Positions 1-13,643 are shown, counted from the first letter of the stretch. The stretch is 64,000 bases of DNA from Siphonodentalium dalli (GCA_032622095.1 CP136063.1:14859814-14923813), one strand, 5' to 3'. Notes: generated by a model from the letters alone, not told the origin. Made by a program: numbers and translations.

Positions 1-230
1 TCCTTAAACAGAGTCTTCATCAAGCTGTATACTTATATAACCCAATCCTTTAAACAGAGTCTTCATCAAGCTGTATACTTATATAACCCAATTCCTTAAA
101 CAGAGTCTTCATCAAACTGTATACTTATATAACCCAACCCCTTAAACAGAGTCTTCATCAAGCTGTATACTTATATAACCCAATCCTTTAAACAGAGTCT
201 TCATCAAGCTGTATACTTATATAACCCAAT

Positions 231-280
231 CCCTTAAACAGAGTCTTCTAACATCAAGCTGTATACTTATATAACCCAAT
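231..280 (+). repeat. Representative long monomer (L-G, 50 bp)
   Basis: A clean 50-bp unit. It differs from the short form only by four extra bases, giving CTTCTAACATC where the short form has CTTCATC. The insertion can be placed as TAAC after C18 or CTAA before it, because one C is shared. Base 24 (short numbering) is G. Long units make up roughly a third of the array by my reading of sampled blocks (14 of 42 in the block at 22,596). They are interspersed with short units, not segregated into a separate domain. Confidence 0.97.
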
Positions 281-326
281 CCATTAAACAGAGTCTTCAT
301 CAAACTGTATACTTATATAACCCAAT

Positions 327-372
327 CCCTTAAACAGAGTCTTCATCAAGCTGTATACTTATATAACCCAAT
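327..372 (+). repeat. Representative short monomer (S-G, 46 bp)
   Basis: A clean 46-bp unit with composition A16 T14 C12 G4. It contains two abutting perfect palindromes, GTATAC and TTATATAA, and no CpG. Base 24 is G, which creates AGCT; the equally common A variant (for example 281-326) destroys it. Because 46 leaves remainder 1 on division by 3 and 50 leaves remainder 2, neither form can keep an open frame across monomers. Confidence 0.97.
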
Positions 373-1309
373 CCATTAAACAGAGTCTTCTAACATCAAA
401 CTGTATACTTATATAACCCAATCCCTTAAACAGAGTCTTCATCAAGCTGTATACTTATATAACCCAATCCCTTAAACAGAGTCTTCATCAAGCTGTATAC
501 TTATATAACCCAATCCCTTAAACAGAGTCTTCTAACATCAAACTGTATACTTATATAACCCAATCCCTTAAACAGAGTCTTCTAACATCAAACTGTATAC
601 TTATATAACCCAATCCCTTAAACAGAGTCTTCTAACATCAAGCTGTATACTTATATAACCCAATCCCTTAAACAGAGTCTTCTAACATCAAGCTGTATAC
701 TTATATAACCCAATCCCTTAAACAGAGTCTTCATCAAACTGTATACTTATATAACCCAATCCCTTAAACAGAGTCTTCATCAAGCTGTATACTTATATAA
801 CCCAATCCCTTAAACAGAGTCTTCATCAAGCTGTATACTTATATAACCCAATCCCTTAAACAGAGTCTTCATCAAGCTGTATACTTATATAACCCAATCC
901 ATTAAACAGAGTCTTCATCAAACTGTATACTTATATAACCCAATCCATTAAACAGAGTCTTCTAACATCAAGCTGTATACTTATATAACCCAATCCCTTA
1001 AACAGAGTCTTCATCAAACTGTATACTTATATAACCCAATCCCTTAAACAGAGTCTTCTAACATCAAGCTGTATACTTATATAACCCAATCCATTAAACA
1101 GAGTCTTCTAACATCAAACTGTATACTTATATAACCCAATCCCTTAAACAGAGTCTTCATCAAACTGTATACTTATATAACCCAATCCATTAAACAGAGT
1201 CTTCATCAAACTGTATACTTATATAACCCAATCCCTTAAACAGAGTCTTCTAACATCAAGCTGTATACTTATATAACCCAATCCCTTAAACAGAGTCTTC
1301 TAACATCAA

Positions 1310-3720
1310 GCTGTATACTTATATAACCGAATCCCTTAAACAGAGTCTTCATCAAACTGTATACTTATATAATCCAACCCCTTAAACAGAGTCTTCTAAC
1401 ATCAAGCTGTATACTTATATAACCGAATCCCTTAAACAGAGTCTTCATCAAACTGTATACTTATATAACCCAATCCCTTAAACAGAGTCTTCTAACATCA
1501 AGCTGTATACTTATATAACCCAATCCATTAAACAGAGTCTTCTAACATCAAGCTGTATACTTATATAACCCAATACCTTAAACAGAGTCTTCATCAAACT
1601 GTATACTTATATAACCCAATCCATTAAACAGAGTCTTCTAACATCAAGCTGTATACTTATATAACCCAATACCTTAAACAGAGTCTTCATCAAACTGTAT
1701 ACTTATATAACCCAACCCCTTAAACAGAGTCTTCATCAAGCTGTATACTTATATAACCCAATCCCTTAAACAGAGTCTTCTAACATCAAGCTGTATACTT
1801 ATATAACCGAATCCCTTAAACAGAGTCTTCATCAAACTGTATACTTATATAATCCAACCCCTTAAACAGAGTCTTCATCAAGCTGTATACTTATATAACC
1901 GAATCCCTTAAACAGAGTCTTCATCAAACTGTATACTTATATAATCCAACCCTTTAAACAGAGTCTTCATCAAGCTGTATACTTATATAACCCAATCCCT
2001 TAAACAGAGTCTTCATCAAACTGTATACTTATATAACCCAATCCCTTAAACAGAGTCTTCATCAAACTGTATACTTATATAACCCAATCCCTTAAACAGA
2101 GTCTTCATCAAGCTGTATACTTATATAACCCAATCCCTTAAACAGAGTCTTCTAACATCAAGCTGTATACTTATATAACCGAATCCCTTAAACAGAGTCT
2201 TCATCAAACTGTATACTTATATAACCCAACCCCTTAAACAGAGTCTTCATCAAACTGTATACTTATATAATCCAACCCCTTAAACAGAGTCTTCTAACAT
2301 CAAGCTGTATACTTATATAACCGAATCCCTTAAACAGAGTCTTCATCAAACTGTATACTTATATAACCCAACCCCTTAAACAGAGTCTTCATCAAGCTGT
2401 ATACTTATATAACCCAATCCCTTAAACAGAGTCTTCTAACATCAAGCTGTATACTTATATAACCCAATCCCTTAAACAGAGTCTTCTAACATCAAGCTGT
2501 ATACTTATATAACCCAATCCCTTAAACAGAGTCTTCATCAAGCTGTATACTTATATAACCCAATCCATTAAACAGAGTCTTCTAACATCAAGCTGTATAC
2601 TTATATAACCCAATCCATTAAACAGAGTCTTCATCAAGCTGTATACTTATATAACCCAATCCCTTAAACAGAGTCTTCATCAAGCTGTATACTTATATAA
2701 CCCAATCCCTTAAACAGAGTCTTCTAACATCAAGCTGTATACTTATATAACCCAATACCTTAAACAGAGTCTTCATCAAACTGTATACTTATATAACCCA
2801 ATCCCTTAAACAGAGTCTTCATCAAGCTGTATACTTATATAACCCAATCCCTTAAACAGAGTCTTCTAACATCAAGCTGTATACTTATATAACCCAATCC
2901 CTTAAACAGAGTCTTCATCAAACTGTATACTTATATAACCCAATCCCTTAAACAGAGTCTTCATCAAACTGTATACTTATATAACCCAATCCTTTAAACA
3001 GAGTCTTCATCAAGCTGTATACTTATATAACCCAATCCCTTAAACAGAGTCTTCATCAAGCTGTATACTTATATAACCCAATCCATTAAACAGAGTCTTC
3101 ATCAAACTGTATACTTATATAACCCAATCCCTTAAACAGAGTCTTCTAACATCAAGCTGTATACTTATATAACCCAATCCCTTAAACAGAGTCTTCTAAC
3201 ATCAAGCTGTATACTTATATAACCCAATCCCTTTAACAGAGTCTTCTAACATCAAGCTGTATACTTATATAACCCAATCCCTTAAACAGAGTCTGCATCA
3301 AGCTGTATACTTATATAACCCAATCCCTTAAACAGAGTCTTCATCAAACTGTATACTTATATAACCCAACCCCTTAAACAGAGTCTTCTAACATCAAACT
3401 GTATACTTATATAACCCAATCCCTTAAACAGAGTCTTCTAACATCAAACTGTATACTTATATAACCCAATCCCTTAAACAGAGTCTTCATCAAGCTGTAT
3501 ACTTATATAACCCAATCCCTTAAACAGAGTCTTCTAACATCAAGCTGTATACTTATATAACCGAATCCCTTAAACAGAGTCTTCATCAAACTGTATACTT
3601 ATATAACCCAACCCCTTAAACAGAGTCTTCATCAAACTGTATACTTATATAATCCAACCCCTTAAACAGAGTCTTCTAACATCAAGCTGTATACTTATAT
3701 AACCGAATCCCTTAAACAGA
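1310..3720 (+). repeat. Cluster of monomers with the private variant ATAACCGAAT
   Basis: Position 43 is G instead of C, giving ACCGAAT, at eight places: G at 1,329, 1,425, 1,809, 1,901, 2,181, 2,323, 3,563 and 3,705. I saw it nowhere else in the window. It usually keeps company with a C41T variant (ATAATCCAAC, near 1,370, 1,850, 1,945, 2,270 and 3,650). The spacing 1,329 to 1,809 is 480 bp and 1,425 to 1,901 is 476 bp, so one copy replaced a long by a short monomer. The confinement of a rare base to 2.4 kb marks local spread by duplication. Confidence 0.9.
2089..3470 (+). repeat. Higher-order repeat, copy 1 (1,382 bp, 29 monomers)
   Basis: This block is followed immediately by a second copy at 3,471. 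Shared markers at +1,382 are ACCGAAT (2,181 to 3,563 and 2,323 to 3,705). After one monomer is lost in copy 2 the offset becomes 1,336 (AATACCTT, 2,751 to 4,087), then 1,340 after a short-to-long change (CCTTTAAACA 2,991 to 4,331; GTCTGCATC 3,291 to 4,631). The length fits 17 short plus 12 long monomers. A private CCCTTTAAC-type change near 3,231 is absent from copy 2, so the copies have started to diverge. Confidence 0.88.
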
Positions 3721-4810
3721 GTCTTCATCAAACTGTATACTTATATAACCCAACCCCTTAAACAGAGTCTTCATCAAGCTGTATACTTATATAACCCAAT
3801 CCCTTAAACAGAGTCTTCTAACATCAAGCTGTATACTTATATAACCCAATCCCTTAAACAGAGTCTTCTAACATCAAGCTGTATACTTATATAACCCAAT
3901 CCCTTAAACAGAGTCTTCATCAAGCTGTATACTTATATAACCCAATCCATTAAACAGAGTCTTCTAACATCAAGCTGTATACTTATATAACCCAATCCAT
4001 TAAACAGAGTCTTCATCAAGCTGTATACTTATATAACCCAATCCCTTAAACAGAGTCTTCTAACATCAAGCTGTATACTTATATAACCCAATACCTTAAA
4101 CAGAGTCTTCATCAAACTGTATACTTATATAACCCAATCCCTTAAACAGAGTCTTCTAACATCAAGCTGTATACTTATATAACCCAATCCCTTAAACAGA
4201 GTCTTCTAACATCAAGCTGTATACTTATATAACCCAATCCCTTAAACAGAGTCTTCATCAAACTGTATACTTATATAACCCAATCCCTTAAACAGAGTCT
4301 TCATCAAACTGTATACTTATATAACCCAATCCTTTAAACAGAGTCTTCATCAAGCTGTATACTTATATAACCCAATCCCTTAAACAGAGTCTTCATCAAG
4401 CTGTATACTTATATAACCCAATCCATTAAACAGAGTCTTCATCAAACTGTATACTTATATAACCCAATCCCTTAAACAGAGTCTTCTAACATCAAGCTGT
4501 ATACTTATATAACCCAATCCCTTAAACAGAGTCTTCTAACATCAAGCTGTATACTTATATAACCCAATCCCTTAAACAGAGTCTTCTAACATCAAGCTGT
4601 ATACTTATATAACCCAATCCCTTAAACAGAGTCTGCATCAAGCTGTATACTTATATAACCCAATCCCTTAAACAGAGTCTTCATCAAACTGTATACTTAT
4701 ATAACCCAACCCCTTAAACAGAGTCTTCTAACATCAAACTGTATACTTATATAACCCAATCCCTTAAACAGAGTCTTCTAACATCAAACTGTATACTTAT
4801 ATAACCCAAT
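3471..4810 (+). repeat. Higher-order repeat, copy 2 (1,340 bp, 28 monomers)
   Basis: This is a direct tandem copy of 2,089-3,470. It lacks one short monomer (near 4,030-4,090) and has one long monomer where copy 1 has a short one (near 4,140). The net change, -46 and +4, accounts exactly for 1,382 to 1,340. The order of monomer classes otherwise matches through the last four units (GTCTGC S-G, S-A, AACCCCTT L-A, L-A). Unequal exchange plus a local length switch explains it. Confidence 0.87.
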
Positions 4811-5240
4811 CCATTAAACAGAGTCTTCTAACATCAAACTGTATACTTATATAACCCAATCCCTTAAACAGAGTCTTCATCAAACTGTATACTTATATAA
4901 CCCAATCCCTTAAACAGAGTCTTCATCAAACTGTATACTTATATAACCCAATCCCTTAAACAGAGTCTTCATCAAGCTGTATACTTATATAACCCAATCC
5001 ATTAAACAGAGTCTTCTAACATCAAGCTGTATACTTATATAACCCAATCCCTTAAACAGAGTCTGCATCAAGCTGTATACTTATATAACCCAATCCCTTA
5101 AACAGAGTCTTCATCAAACTGTATACTTATATAACCCAACCCCTTAAACAGAGTCTTCTAACATCAAACTGTATACTTATATAACCCAATCCCTTAAACA
5201 GAGTCTTCTAACATCAAACTGTATACTTATATAACCCAAT
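4619..5240 (+). repeat. 430-bp higher-order repeat, about 1.4 copies (9-mer)
   Basis: The T17G variant GTCTGCATC at 4,631 recurs at 5,061, 430 bp later. It is followed both times by S-A, AACCCCTT L-A, L-A, then an AATCCATT long unit (A at base 24 in the first copy, G in the second). The length fits five short and four long monomers. With the copy at 3,291, the GTCTGC monomer is present three times, all within 1.8 kb. Confidence 0.85.
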
Positions 5241-5330
5241 CCATTAAACAGAGTCTTCTAACATCAAGCTGTATACTTATATAACCCAATCCCTTAAACA
5301 GAGTCTTCATCAAGCTGTATACTTATATAA

Positions 5331-6040
5331 CCCAATCGCTTAAACAGAGTCTTCTAACATCAAGCTGTATACTTATATAACCCAATCCCTAAAACAGAGT
5401 CTTCATCAAGCTGTATACTTATATAACCCAATCCCTTAAACAGAGTCTTCTAACATCAAACTGTATACTTATATAACCCAATCCCTTAAACAGAGTCTTC
5501 TAACATCAAACTGTATACTTATATAACCCAATCCATTAAACAGAGTCTTCTAACATCAAACTGTATACTTATATAACCCAATCCCTTAAACAGAGTCTTC
5601 ATCAAACTGTATACTTATATAACCCAATCCCTTAAACAGAGTCTTCATCAAACTGTATACTTATATAACCCAATCGCTTAAACAGAGTCTTCATCAAACT
5701 GTATACTTATATAACCCAATCGCTTAAACAGAGTCTTCATCAAACTGTATACTTATATAACCCAATCCCTAAAACAGAGTCTTCATCAAGCTGTATACTT
5801 ATATAACCCAATCCATTAAACAGAGTCTTCATCAAACTGTATACTTATATAACCAATCCCTTAAACAGAGTCTTCTAACATCAAGCTGTATACTTATATA
5901 ACCCAATCCCTTAAACAGAGTCTTCTAACATCAAGCTGTATACTTATATAACCCAATCCCTTAAACAGAGTCTTCATCAAGCTGTATACTTATATAACCC
6001 AATCCCTAAAACAGAGTCTTCATCAAGCTGTATACTTATA
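5331..6040 (+). repeat. Variant cluster AATCGCTT / CCCTAAAACAG
   Basis: C2G (AATCGCTT) occurs at about 5,336, 5,674 and 5,720. T5A (CCCTAAAACAG) occurs near 5,387, 5,768 and 6,005. Near 5,852 one C of ATAACCCAAT is missing, giving a 45-bp monomer. The AATCGCTT form is private to this stretch and supplies three of the very few CpG dinucleotides in the window. Confidence 0.85.
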
Positions 6041-6190
6041 TAACCCAATCCATTAAACAGAGTCTTCATCAAACTGTATACTTATATAACCCAATCCCTT
6101 AAACAGAGTCTTCTAACATCAAGCTGTATACTTATATAACCCAATCCCTTAAACAGAGTCTTCATCAAGCTGTATACTTATATAACCCAA

Positions 6191-6580
6191 TCCCTTAAAC
6201 AGGGTCTTCATCAAACTGTATACTTATATAACCCAATCCCTTAAACAGAGTCTTCATCAAGCTGTATACTTATATAACCCAATCCCTTAAACAGAGTCTT
6301 CTAACATCAAACTGTATACTTATATAACCCAATCCCTTAAACAGGGTCTTCATCAAGCTGTATACTTATATAACCCAATCCATTAAACAGAGTCTTCATC
6401 AAACTGTATACTTATATAACCCAATCCCTTAAACAGAGTCTTCATCAAGCTGTATACTTATATAACCCAATCCCTTAAACAGAGTCTTCATCAAACTGTA
6501 TACTTATATAACCCAATCCCTTAAACAGAGTCTTCATCAAACTGTATACTTATATAACCCAATCCCTTAAACAGGGTCTT
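6191..6580 (+). repeat. Variant cluster ACAGGGTCTT
   Basis: A12G turns ACAGAGTC into ACAGGGTC at about 6,201, 6,341 and 6,571. I saw it nowhere else. Each carrier is an ordinary AATCCCTT short monomer, with base 24 A at the first and G at the other two. Since the same rare base sits on both base-24 backgrounds, either base 24 mutated again after spread, or conversion exchanged a tract of fewer than 15 bp. Confidence 0.82.
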
Positions 6581-6984
6581 CATCAAGCTGTATACTTATA
6601 TAACCCAATACCTTAAACAGAGTCTTCATCAAACTGTATACTTATATAACCCAATCCATTAAACAGAGTCTTCTAACATCAAGCTGTATACTTATATAAC
6701 CCAATCCCTTAAACAGAGTCTTCATCAAGCTGTATACTTATATAACCCAATCCATTAAACAGAGTCTTCATCAAGCTGTATACTTATATAACCCAATCCC
6801 TTAAACAGAGTCTTCATCAAACTGTATACTTATATAACCCAATCCCTTAAACAGAGTCTTCATCAAGCTGTATACTTATATAACCCAATCCCTTAAACAG
6901 AGTCTTCATCAAGCTGTATACTTATATAACCCAATCCCTTAAACAGAGTCTTCTAACATCAAGCTGTATACTTATATAACCCAA

Positions 6985-7802
6985 TCCCTTAAACAGAGTC
7001 TTCATCAAGCTGTATACTTATATAACCCAACCCCTTAAACAGAGTCTTCATCAAGCTGTATACTTATATAACCCAATCCATTAAACAGAGTCTTCATCAA
7101 GCTGTATACTTATATAACCCAATCCCTTAAACAGAGTCTTCTAACATCAAGCTGTATACTTATATAACCCAATCCCTTAAACAGAGTCTTCTAACATCAA
7201 GCTGTATACTTATATAACCCAATCCCTTAAACAGAGTCTTCTAACATCAAGCTGTATACTTATATAACCCAATCCCTTAAACAGAGTCTTCTAACATCAA
7301 GCTGTATACTTATATAACCCAATCCCTTAAACAGAGTCTTCATCAAGCTGTATACTTATATAACCCAATCCCTTAAACAGAGTCTTCTAACATCAAGCTG
7401 TATACTTATATAACCCAATCCCTTAAACAGAGTCTTCTAACATCAAGCTGTATACTTATATAACCCAATCCCTTAAACAGAGTCTTCTAACATCAAACTG
7501 TATACTTATATAACCCAACCCCTTAAACAGAGTCTTCTAACATCAAACTGTATACTTATATAACCCAATCCATTAAACAGAGTCTTCATCAAACTGTATA
7601 CTTATATAACCCAATCCATTAAACAGAGTCTTCATCAAACTGTATACTTATATAACCCAATCCATTAAACAGAGTCTTCATCAAACTGTATACTTATATA
7701 ACCCAACCCCTTAAACAGAGTCTTCATCAAACTGTATACTTATATAACCCAACCCCTTAAACAGAGTCTTCTAACATCAAGCTGTATACTTATATAACCC
7801 AA
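6985..7802 (+). repeat. 818-bp block, copy 1 (repeated at 8,359)
   Basis: The class order is S-G, AACCCCTT S-G, AATCCATT S-G, four L-G, S-G, two L-G, L-A, AACCCCTT L-A, three AATCCATT S-A, AACCCCTT S-A, AACCCCTT L-G. The same order starts at 8,359. Anchors are AACCCC with its C run at 7,031 versus 8,405 and 7,753 versus 9,127, both +1,374. The flanks do not match in class order, so the shared block is bounded. Confidence 0.87.
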
Positions 7803-8358
7803 TCCCTTAAACAGAGTCTTCATCAAGCTGTATACTTATATAACCCAATCCCTTAAACAGAGTCTTCATCAAACTGTATACTTATATAACCCAATCCCTT
7901 AAACAGAGTCTTCATCAAACTGTATACTTATATAACCCAATCCCTTAAACAGAGTCTTCATCAAACTGTATACTTATATAACCCAATCCCTTAAACAGAG
8001 TCTTCATCAAGCTGTATACTTATATAACCCAATCCCTTAAACAGAGTCTTCATCAAACTGTATACTTATATAACCCAATCCCTTAAACAGAGTCTTCATC
8101 AAGCTGTATACTTATATAACCCAATCCCTTAAACAGAGTCTTCATCAAGCTGTATACTTATATAACCCAATCCATTAAACAGAGTCTTCATCAAGCTGTA
8201 TACTTATATAACCCAATCTCTTAAACAGAGTCTTCATCAAACTGTATACTTATATAACCCAATCCCTTAAACAGAGTCTTCATCAAACTGTATACTTATA
8301 TAACCCAATCCATTAAACAGAGTCTTCTAACATCAAGCTGTATACTTATATAACCCAA

Positions 8359-9176
8359 TCCCTTAAACAGAGTCTTCATCAAGCTGTATACTTATATAAC
8401 CCAACCCCTTAAACAGAGTCTTCATCAAGCTGTATACTTATATAACCCAATCCATTAAACAGAGTCTTCATCAAGCTGTATACTTATATAACCCAATCCC
8501 TTAAACAGAGTCTTCTAACATCAAGCTGTATACTTATATAACCCAATCCCTTAAACAGAGTCTTCTAACATCAAGCTGTATACTTATATAACCCAATCCC
8601 TTAAACAGAGTCTTCTAACATCAAGCTGTATACTTATATAACCCAATCCCTTAAACAGAGTCTTCTAACATCAAGCTGTATACTTATATAACCCAATCCC
8701 TTAAACAGAGTCTTCATCAAGCTGTATACTTATATAACCCAATCCCTTAAACAGAGTCTTCTAACATCAAGCTGTATACTTATATAACCCAATCCCTTAA
8801 ACAGAGTCTTCTAACATCAAGCTGTATACTTATATAACCCAATCCCTTAAACAGAGTCTTCTAACATCAAACTGTATACTTATATAACCCAACCCCTTAA
8901 ACAGAGTCTTCTAACATCAAACTGTATACTTATATAACCCAATCCATTAAACAGAGTCTTCATCAAACTGTATACTTATATAACCCAATCCATTAAACAG
9001 AGTCTTCATCAAACTGTATACTTATATAACCCAATCCATTAAACAGAGTCTTCATCAAACTGTATACTTATATAACCCAACCCCTTAAACAGAGTCTTCA
9101 TCAAACTGTATACTTATATAACCCAACCCCTTAAACAGAGTCTTCTAACATCAAGCTGTATACTTATATAACCCAA
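8359..9176 (+). repeat. 818-bp block, copy 2
   Basis: It matches 6,985-7,802 monomer by monomer at a constant offset of 1,374 bp. About 556 bp of other monomers (7,803-8,358) lie between the two copies, so a larger unit of about 1.37 kb was probably duplicated and its remainder later rearranged. Confidence 0.86.
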
Positions 9177-9274
9177 TCCCTTAAACAGAGTCTTCATCAA
9201 ACTGTATACTTATATAACCCAATCCCTTAAACAGAGTCTTCATCAAACTGTATACTTATATAACCCAATCCATT

Positions 9275-9640
9275 AAACAGAGTCTCCATCAAACTGTATA
9301 CTTATATAACCCAACCCCTTAAACAGAGTCTCCATCAAGCTGTATACTTATATAACCCAATCCATTAAACAGAGTCTTCATCAAGCTGTATACTTATATA
9401 ACCCAACCCCTTAAACAGAGTCTCCATCAAGCTGTATACTTATATAACCCAATCCATTAAACAGAGTCTCCATCAAGCTGTATACTTATATAACACAATC
9501 CATTAAACAGAGTCTTCTAACATCAAGCTGTATACTTATATAACCCAATCCCTTAAACAGAGTCTCCATCAAGCTGTATACTTATATAACACAATCCATT
9601 AAACAGAGTCTTCTAACATCAAGCTGTATACTTATATAAC
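9275..9640 (+). repeat. Variant cluster AGTCTCCATC and AACACAATCC
   Basis: T17C (AGTCTCC) appears five times, near 9,281, 9,329, 9,419, 9,467 and 9,561, and nowhere else that I saw. C42A (AACACAAT) appears at about 9,495 and 9,591, exactly one short plus one long monomer (96 bp) apart. The AGTCTCC units are interleaved with normal AGTCTTC units, so the variant spread in small multi-monomer steps. Confidence 0.85.
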
Positions 9641-9929
9641 CCAATCCCTTAAACAGAGTCTTCATCAAACTGTATACTTATATAACCCAATCCCTTAAAC
9701 AGAGTCTTCTAACATCAAGCTGTATACTTATATAACCCAATCCATTAAACAGAGTCTTCATCAAACTGTATTCTTATATAACCCAACCCCTTAAACAGAG
9801 TCTTCTAACATCAAGCTGTATACTTATATAACCCAATCCCTTAAACAGAGTCTTCATCAAGCTGTATACTTATATAACCCAATCCATTAAACAGAGTCTT
9901 CATCAAACTGTATACTTATATAACCCAAC

Positions 9930-10827
9930 CCCTTAAACAGAGTCTTCTAACATCAAGCTGTATACTTATATAACCCAATCCCTTAAACAGAGTCTTCTAA
10001 CATCAAGCTGTATACTTATATAACCCAATCCCTTAAACAGAGTCTTCATCAAACTGTATACTTATATAACCCAATCCCTTAAACAGAGTCTTCATCAAAC
10101 TGTATACTTATATAACCCAATCCCTTAAACAGAGTCTTCATCAAACTGTATACTTATATAACCCAATCCCTTAAACAGAGTCTTCATCAAGCTGTATACT
10201 TATATAACCCAATCCATTAAACAGAGTCTTCTAACATCAAACTGTATACTTATATAACCCAATCCCTTAAACAGAGTCTTCATCAAACTGTATACTTATA
10301 TAACCCAATCCCTTAAACAGAGTCTTCATCAAACTGTATACTTATATAACCCAATCCCTTAAACAGAGTCTTCATCAAACTGTATACTTATATAACCCAA
10401 TCCCTTAAACAGAGTCTTCATCAAGCTGTATACTTATATAACCCAATCCATTAAACAGAGTCTTCATCAAACTGTATACTTATATAACCCAACCCCTTAA
10501 ACAGAGTCTTCTAACATCAAGCTGTATACTTATATAACCCAATCCCTTAAACAGAGTCTTCTAACATCAAGCTGTATACTTATATAACCCAATCCCTTAA
10601 ACAGAGTCTTCATCAAACTGTATACTTATATAACCCAATCCCTTAAACAGAGTCTTCATCAAACTGTATACTTATATAACCCAATCCCTTAAACAGAGTC
10701 TTCATCAAACTGTATACTTATATAACCCAATCCCTTAAACAGAGTCTTCATCAAGCTGTATACTTATATAACCCAATCCATTAAACAGAGTCTTCTAATA
10801 TCAAACTGTATACTTATATAACCCAAT
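9930..10827 (+). repeat. 564-bp higher-order repeat, about 1.6 copies (12-mer)
   Basis: The unit 9,930-10,493 (AACCCCTT L-G, L-G, three S-A, S-G, AATCCATT L-A, three S-A, S-G, AATCCATT S-A) is followed by a second copy of its first seven monomers from 10,494. Nine short and three long monomers give 564 bp exactly. The second copy carries CTAATATC in its AATCCATT L-A monomer (near 10,797), where copy 1 has CTAACATC. The related block at 14.36 kb has only one copy, so this duplication came after the larger one. Confidence 0.85.
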
Positions 10828-10873
10828 CCCTTAAACAGAGTCTTCATCAAGCTGTATACTTATATAACCCAAT

Positions 10874-12561
10874 CCATTAAACAGAGTCTTCTAACATCAA
10901 GCTGTATACTTATATAACCCAATCCATTAAACAGAGTCTTCATCAAACTGTATACTTATATAACCCAATCCATTAAACAGAGTCTTCATCAAACTGTATA
11001 CTTATATAACCCAATCCCTTAAACAGAGTCTTCTAACATCAAGCTGTATACTTATATAACCCAATCCATTAAACAGAGTCTTCATCAAACTGTATACTTA
11101 TATAACCCAATCCCTTAAACAGAGTCTTCATCAAACTGTATACTTATATAACCCAATCCATTAAACAGAGTCTTCATCAAGCTGTATACTTATATAACCC
11201 AATCCCTTAAACAGAGTCTTCATCAAGCTGTATACTTATATAACCCAATCCCTTAAACAGAGTCTTCATCAAACTGTATACTTATATAACCCAACCCCTT
11301 AAACAGAGTCTTCATCAAACTGTATACTTATATAACCCAATCTCTTAAACAGAGTCTTCATCAAGCTGTATACTTATATAACCCAATCCCTTAAACAGAG
11401 TCTTCTAACATCAAGCTGTATACTTATATAACCCAATCCCTTAAACAGAGTCTTCATCAAGCTGTATACTTATATAACCCAATCCCTTAAACAGAGTCTT
11501 CATCAAACTGTATACTTATATAACCCAATCCCTTAAACAGAGTCTTCTAACATCAAACTGTATACTTATATAACCCAACCCCTTAAACAGAGTCTTCATC
11601 AAACTGTATACTTATATAACCCAATCTCTTAAACAGAGTCTTCTAACATCAAGCTGTATACTTATATAACCCAATCCATTAAACAGAGTCTTCATCAAGC
11701 TGTATACTTATATAACCCAATCCCTTAAACAGAGTCTTCATCAAACTGTATACTTATATAACCCAATCCCTTAAACAGAGTCTTCTAACATCAAACTGTA
11801 TACTTATATAACCCAATCCCTTAAACAGAGTCTTCATCAAACTGTATACTTATATAACCCAATACCTTAATCAGAGTCTTCATCAAACTGTATACTTATA
11901 TAACCCAATACCTTAAACAGAGTCTTCATCAAACTGTATACTTATATAACCCAATCCCTTAAACAGAGTCTTCATCAAGCTGTATACTTATATAACCCAA
12001 TCCATTAAACAGAGTCTTCATCAAGCTGTATACTTATATAACCCAATCCATTAAACAGAGTCTTCATCAAACTGTATACTTATATAACCCAATCCATTAA
12101 ACAGAGTCTTCATCAAACTGTATACTTATATAACCCAATCCATTAAACAGAGTCTTCATCAAGCTGTATACTTATATAACCCAATCCATTAAACAGAGTC
12201 TTCATCAAACTGTATACTTATATAACCCAATCCATTAAACAGAGTCTTCATCAAGCTGTATACTTATATAACCCAATCCATTAAACAGAGTCTTCATCAA
12301 GCTGTATACTTATATAACCCAATCCATTAAACAGAGTCTTCATCAAACTGTATACTTATATAACCCAATCCCTTAAACAGAGTCTTCATCAAGCTGTATA
12401 CTTATATAACCCAATCCATTAAACAGAGTCTTCTAACATCAAGCTGTATACTTATATAACCCAATCCCTTAAACAGAGTCTTCTAACATCAAACTGTATA
12501 CTTATATAACCCAATCCTTTAAACAGAGTCTTCATCAAGCTGTATACTTATATAACCCAAT
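10874..12561 (+). repeat. Long-range duplication, copy 1
   Basis: The part 10,874-11,675 (802 bp) matches 14,688-15,489 at offset 3,814: AATCTCTT at 11,341 versus 15,155 and 11,625 versus 15,439. Between 11,676 and about 12,047 there is material missing from the other copy. From 12,048 the match resumes at offset 3,488 (CCTTT at 12,516 versus 16,004). The 326-bp difference equals six short and one long monomer. Homology also reaches upstream: the rare GTATTCTT at 9,771 corresponds to 14,107. An unusual TTAATCAGAG (A8T) near 11,870 lies in the part absent from copy 2. Confidence 0.85.
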
Positions 12562-13643
12562 CCCTTAAACAGAGTCTTCTAACATCAAGCTGTATACTTA
12601 TATAACCCAATCCATTAAACAGAGTCTTCATCAAACTGTATACTTATATAACCCAATCCCTTAAACAGAGTCTTCTAACATCAAGCTGTATACTTATATA
12701 ACCCAATCACTTAAACAGAGTCTTCATCAAGCTGTATACTTATATAACCCAATCCCTTAAACAGAGTCTTCATCAAACTGTATACTTATATAACCCAATA
12801 CCTTAAACAGAGTCTTCATCAAGCTGTATACTTATATAACCCAATCCCTTAAACAGAGTCTTCATCAAGCTGTATACTTATATAACCCAATCCCTTAAAC
12901 AGAGTCTTCATCAAACTGTATACTTATATAACCCAATCCCTTAAACAGAGTCTTCATCAAACTGTATACTTATATAACCCAATCCCTTAAACAGAGTCTT
13001 CATCAAACTGTATACTTATATAACCCAACCCCTTAAACAGAGTCTTCATCAAACTGTATACTTATATAACCCAATCCCTTAAACAGAGTCTTCTAACATC
13101 AAGCTGTATACTTATATAACCCAATCCATTAAACAGAGTCTTCATCAAGCTGTATACTTATATAACCCAATCCATTAAACAGAGTCTTCTAACATCAAGC
13201 TGTATACTTATATAACCCAATCCCTTAAACAGAGTCTTCTAACATCAAACTGTATACTTATATAACCCAATCCATTAAACAGAGTCTTCATCAAGCTGTA
13301 TACTTATATAACCCAATCCCTTAAACAGAGTCTTCATCAAGCTGTATACTTATATAACCCAATCCCTTAAACAGAGTCTTCATCAAACTGTATACTTATA
13401 TAACCCAATCCCTTAAACAGAGTCTTCATCAAACTGTATACTTATATAACCCAATCCCTTAAACAGAGTCTTCATCAAGCTGTATACTTATATAACCCAA
13501 TCCCTTAAACAGAGTCTTCATCAAACTGTATACTTATATAACCCAATCCCTTAAACAGAGTCTTCATCAAACTGTATACTTATATAACCCAACCCCTTAA
13601 ACAGAGTCTTCTAACATCAAGCTGTATACTTATATAACCCAAT

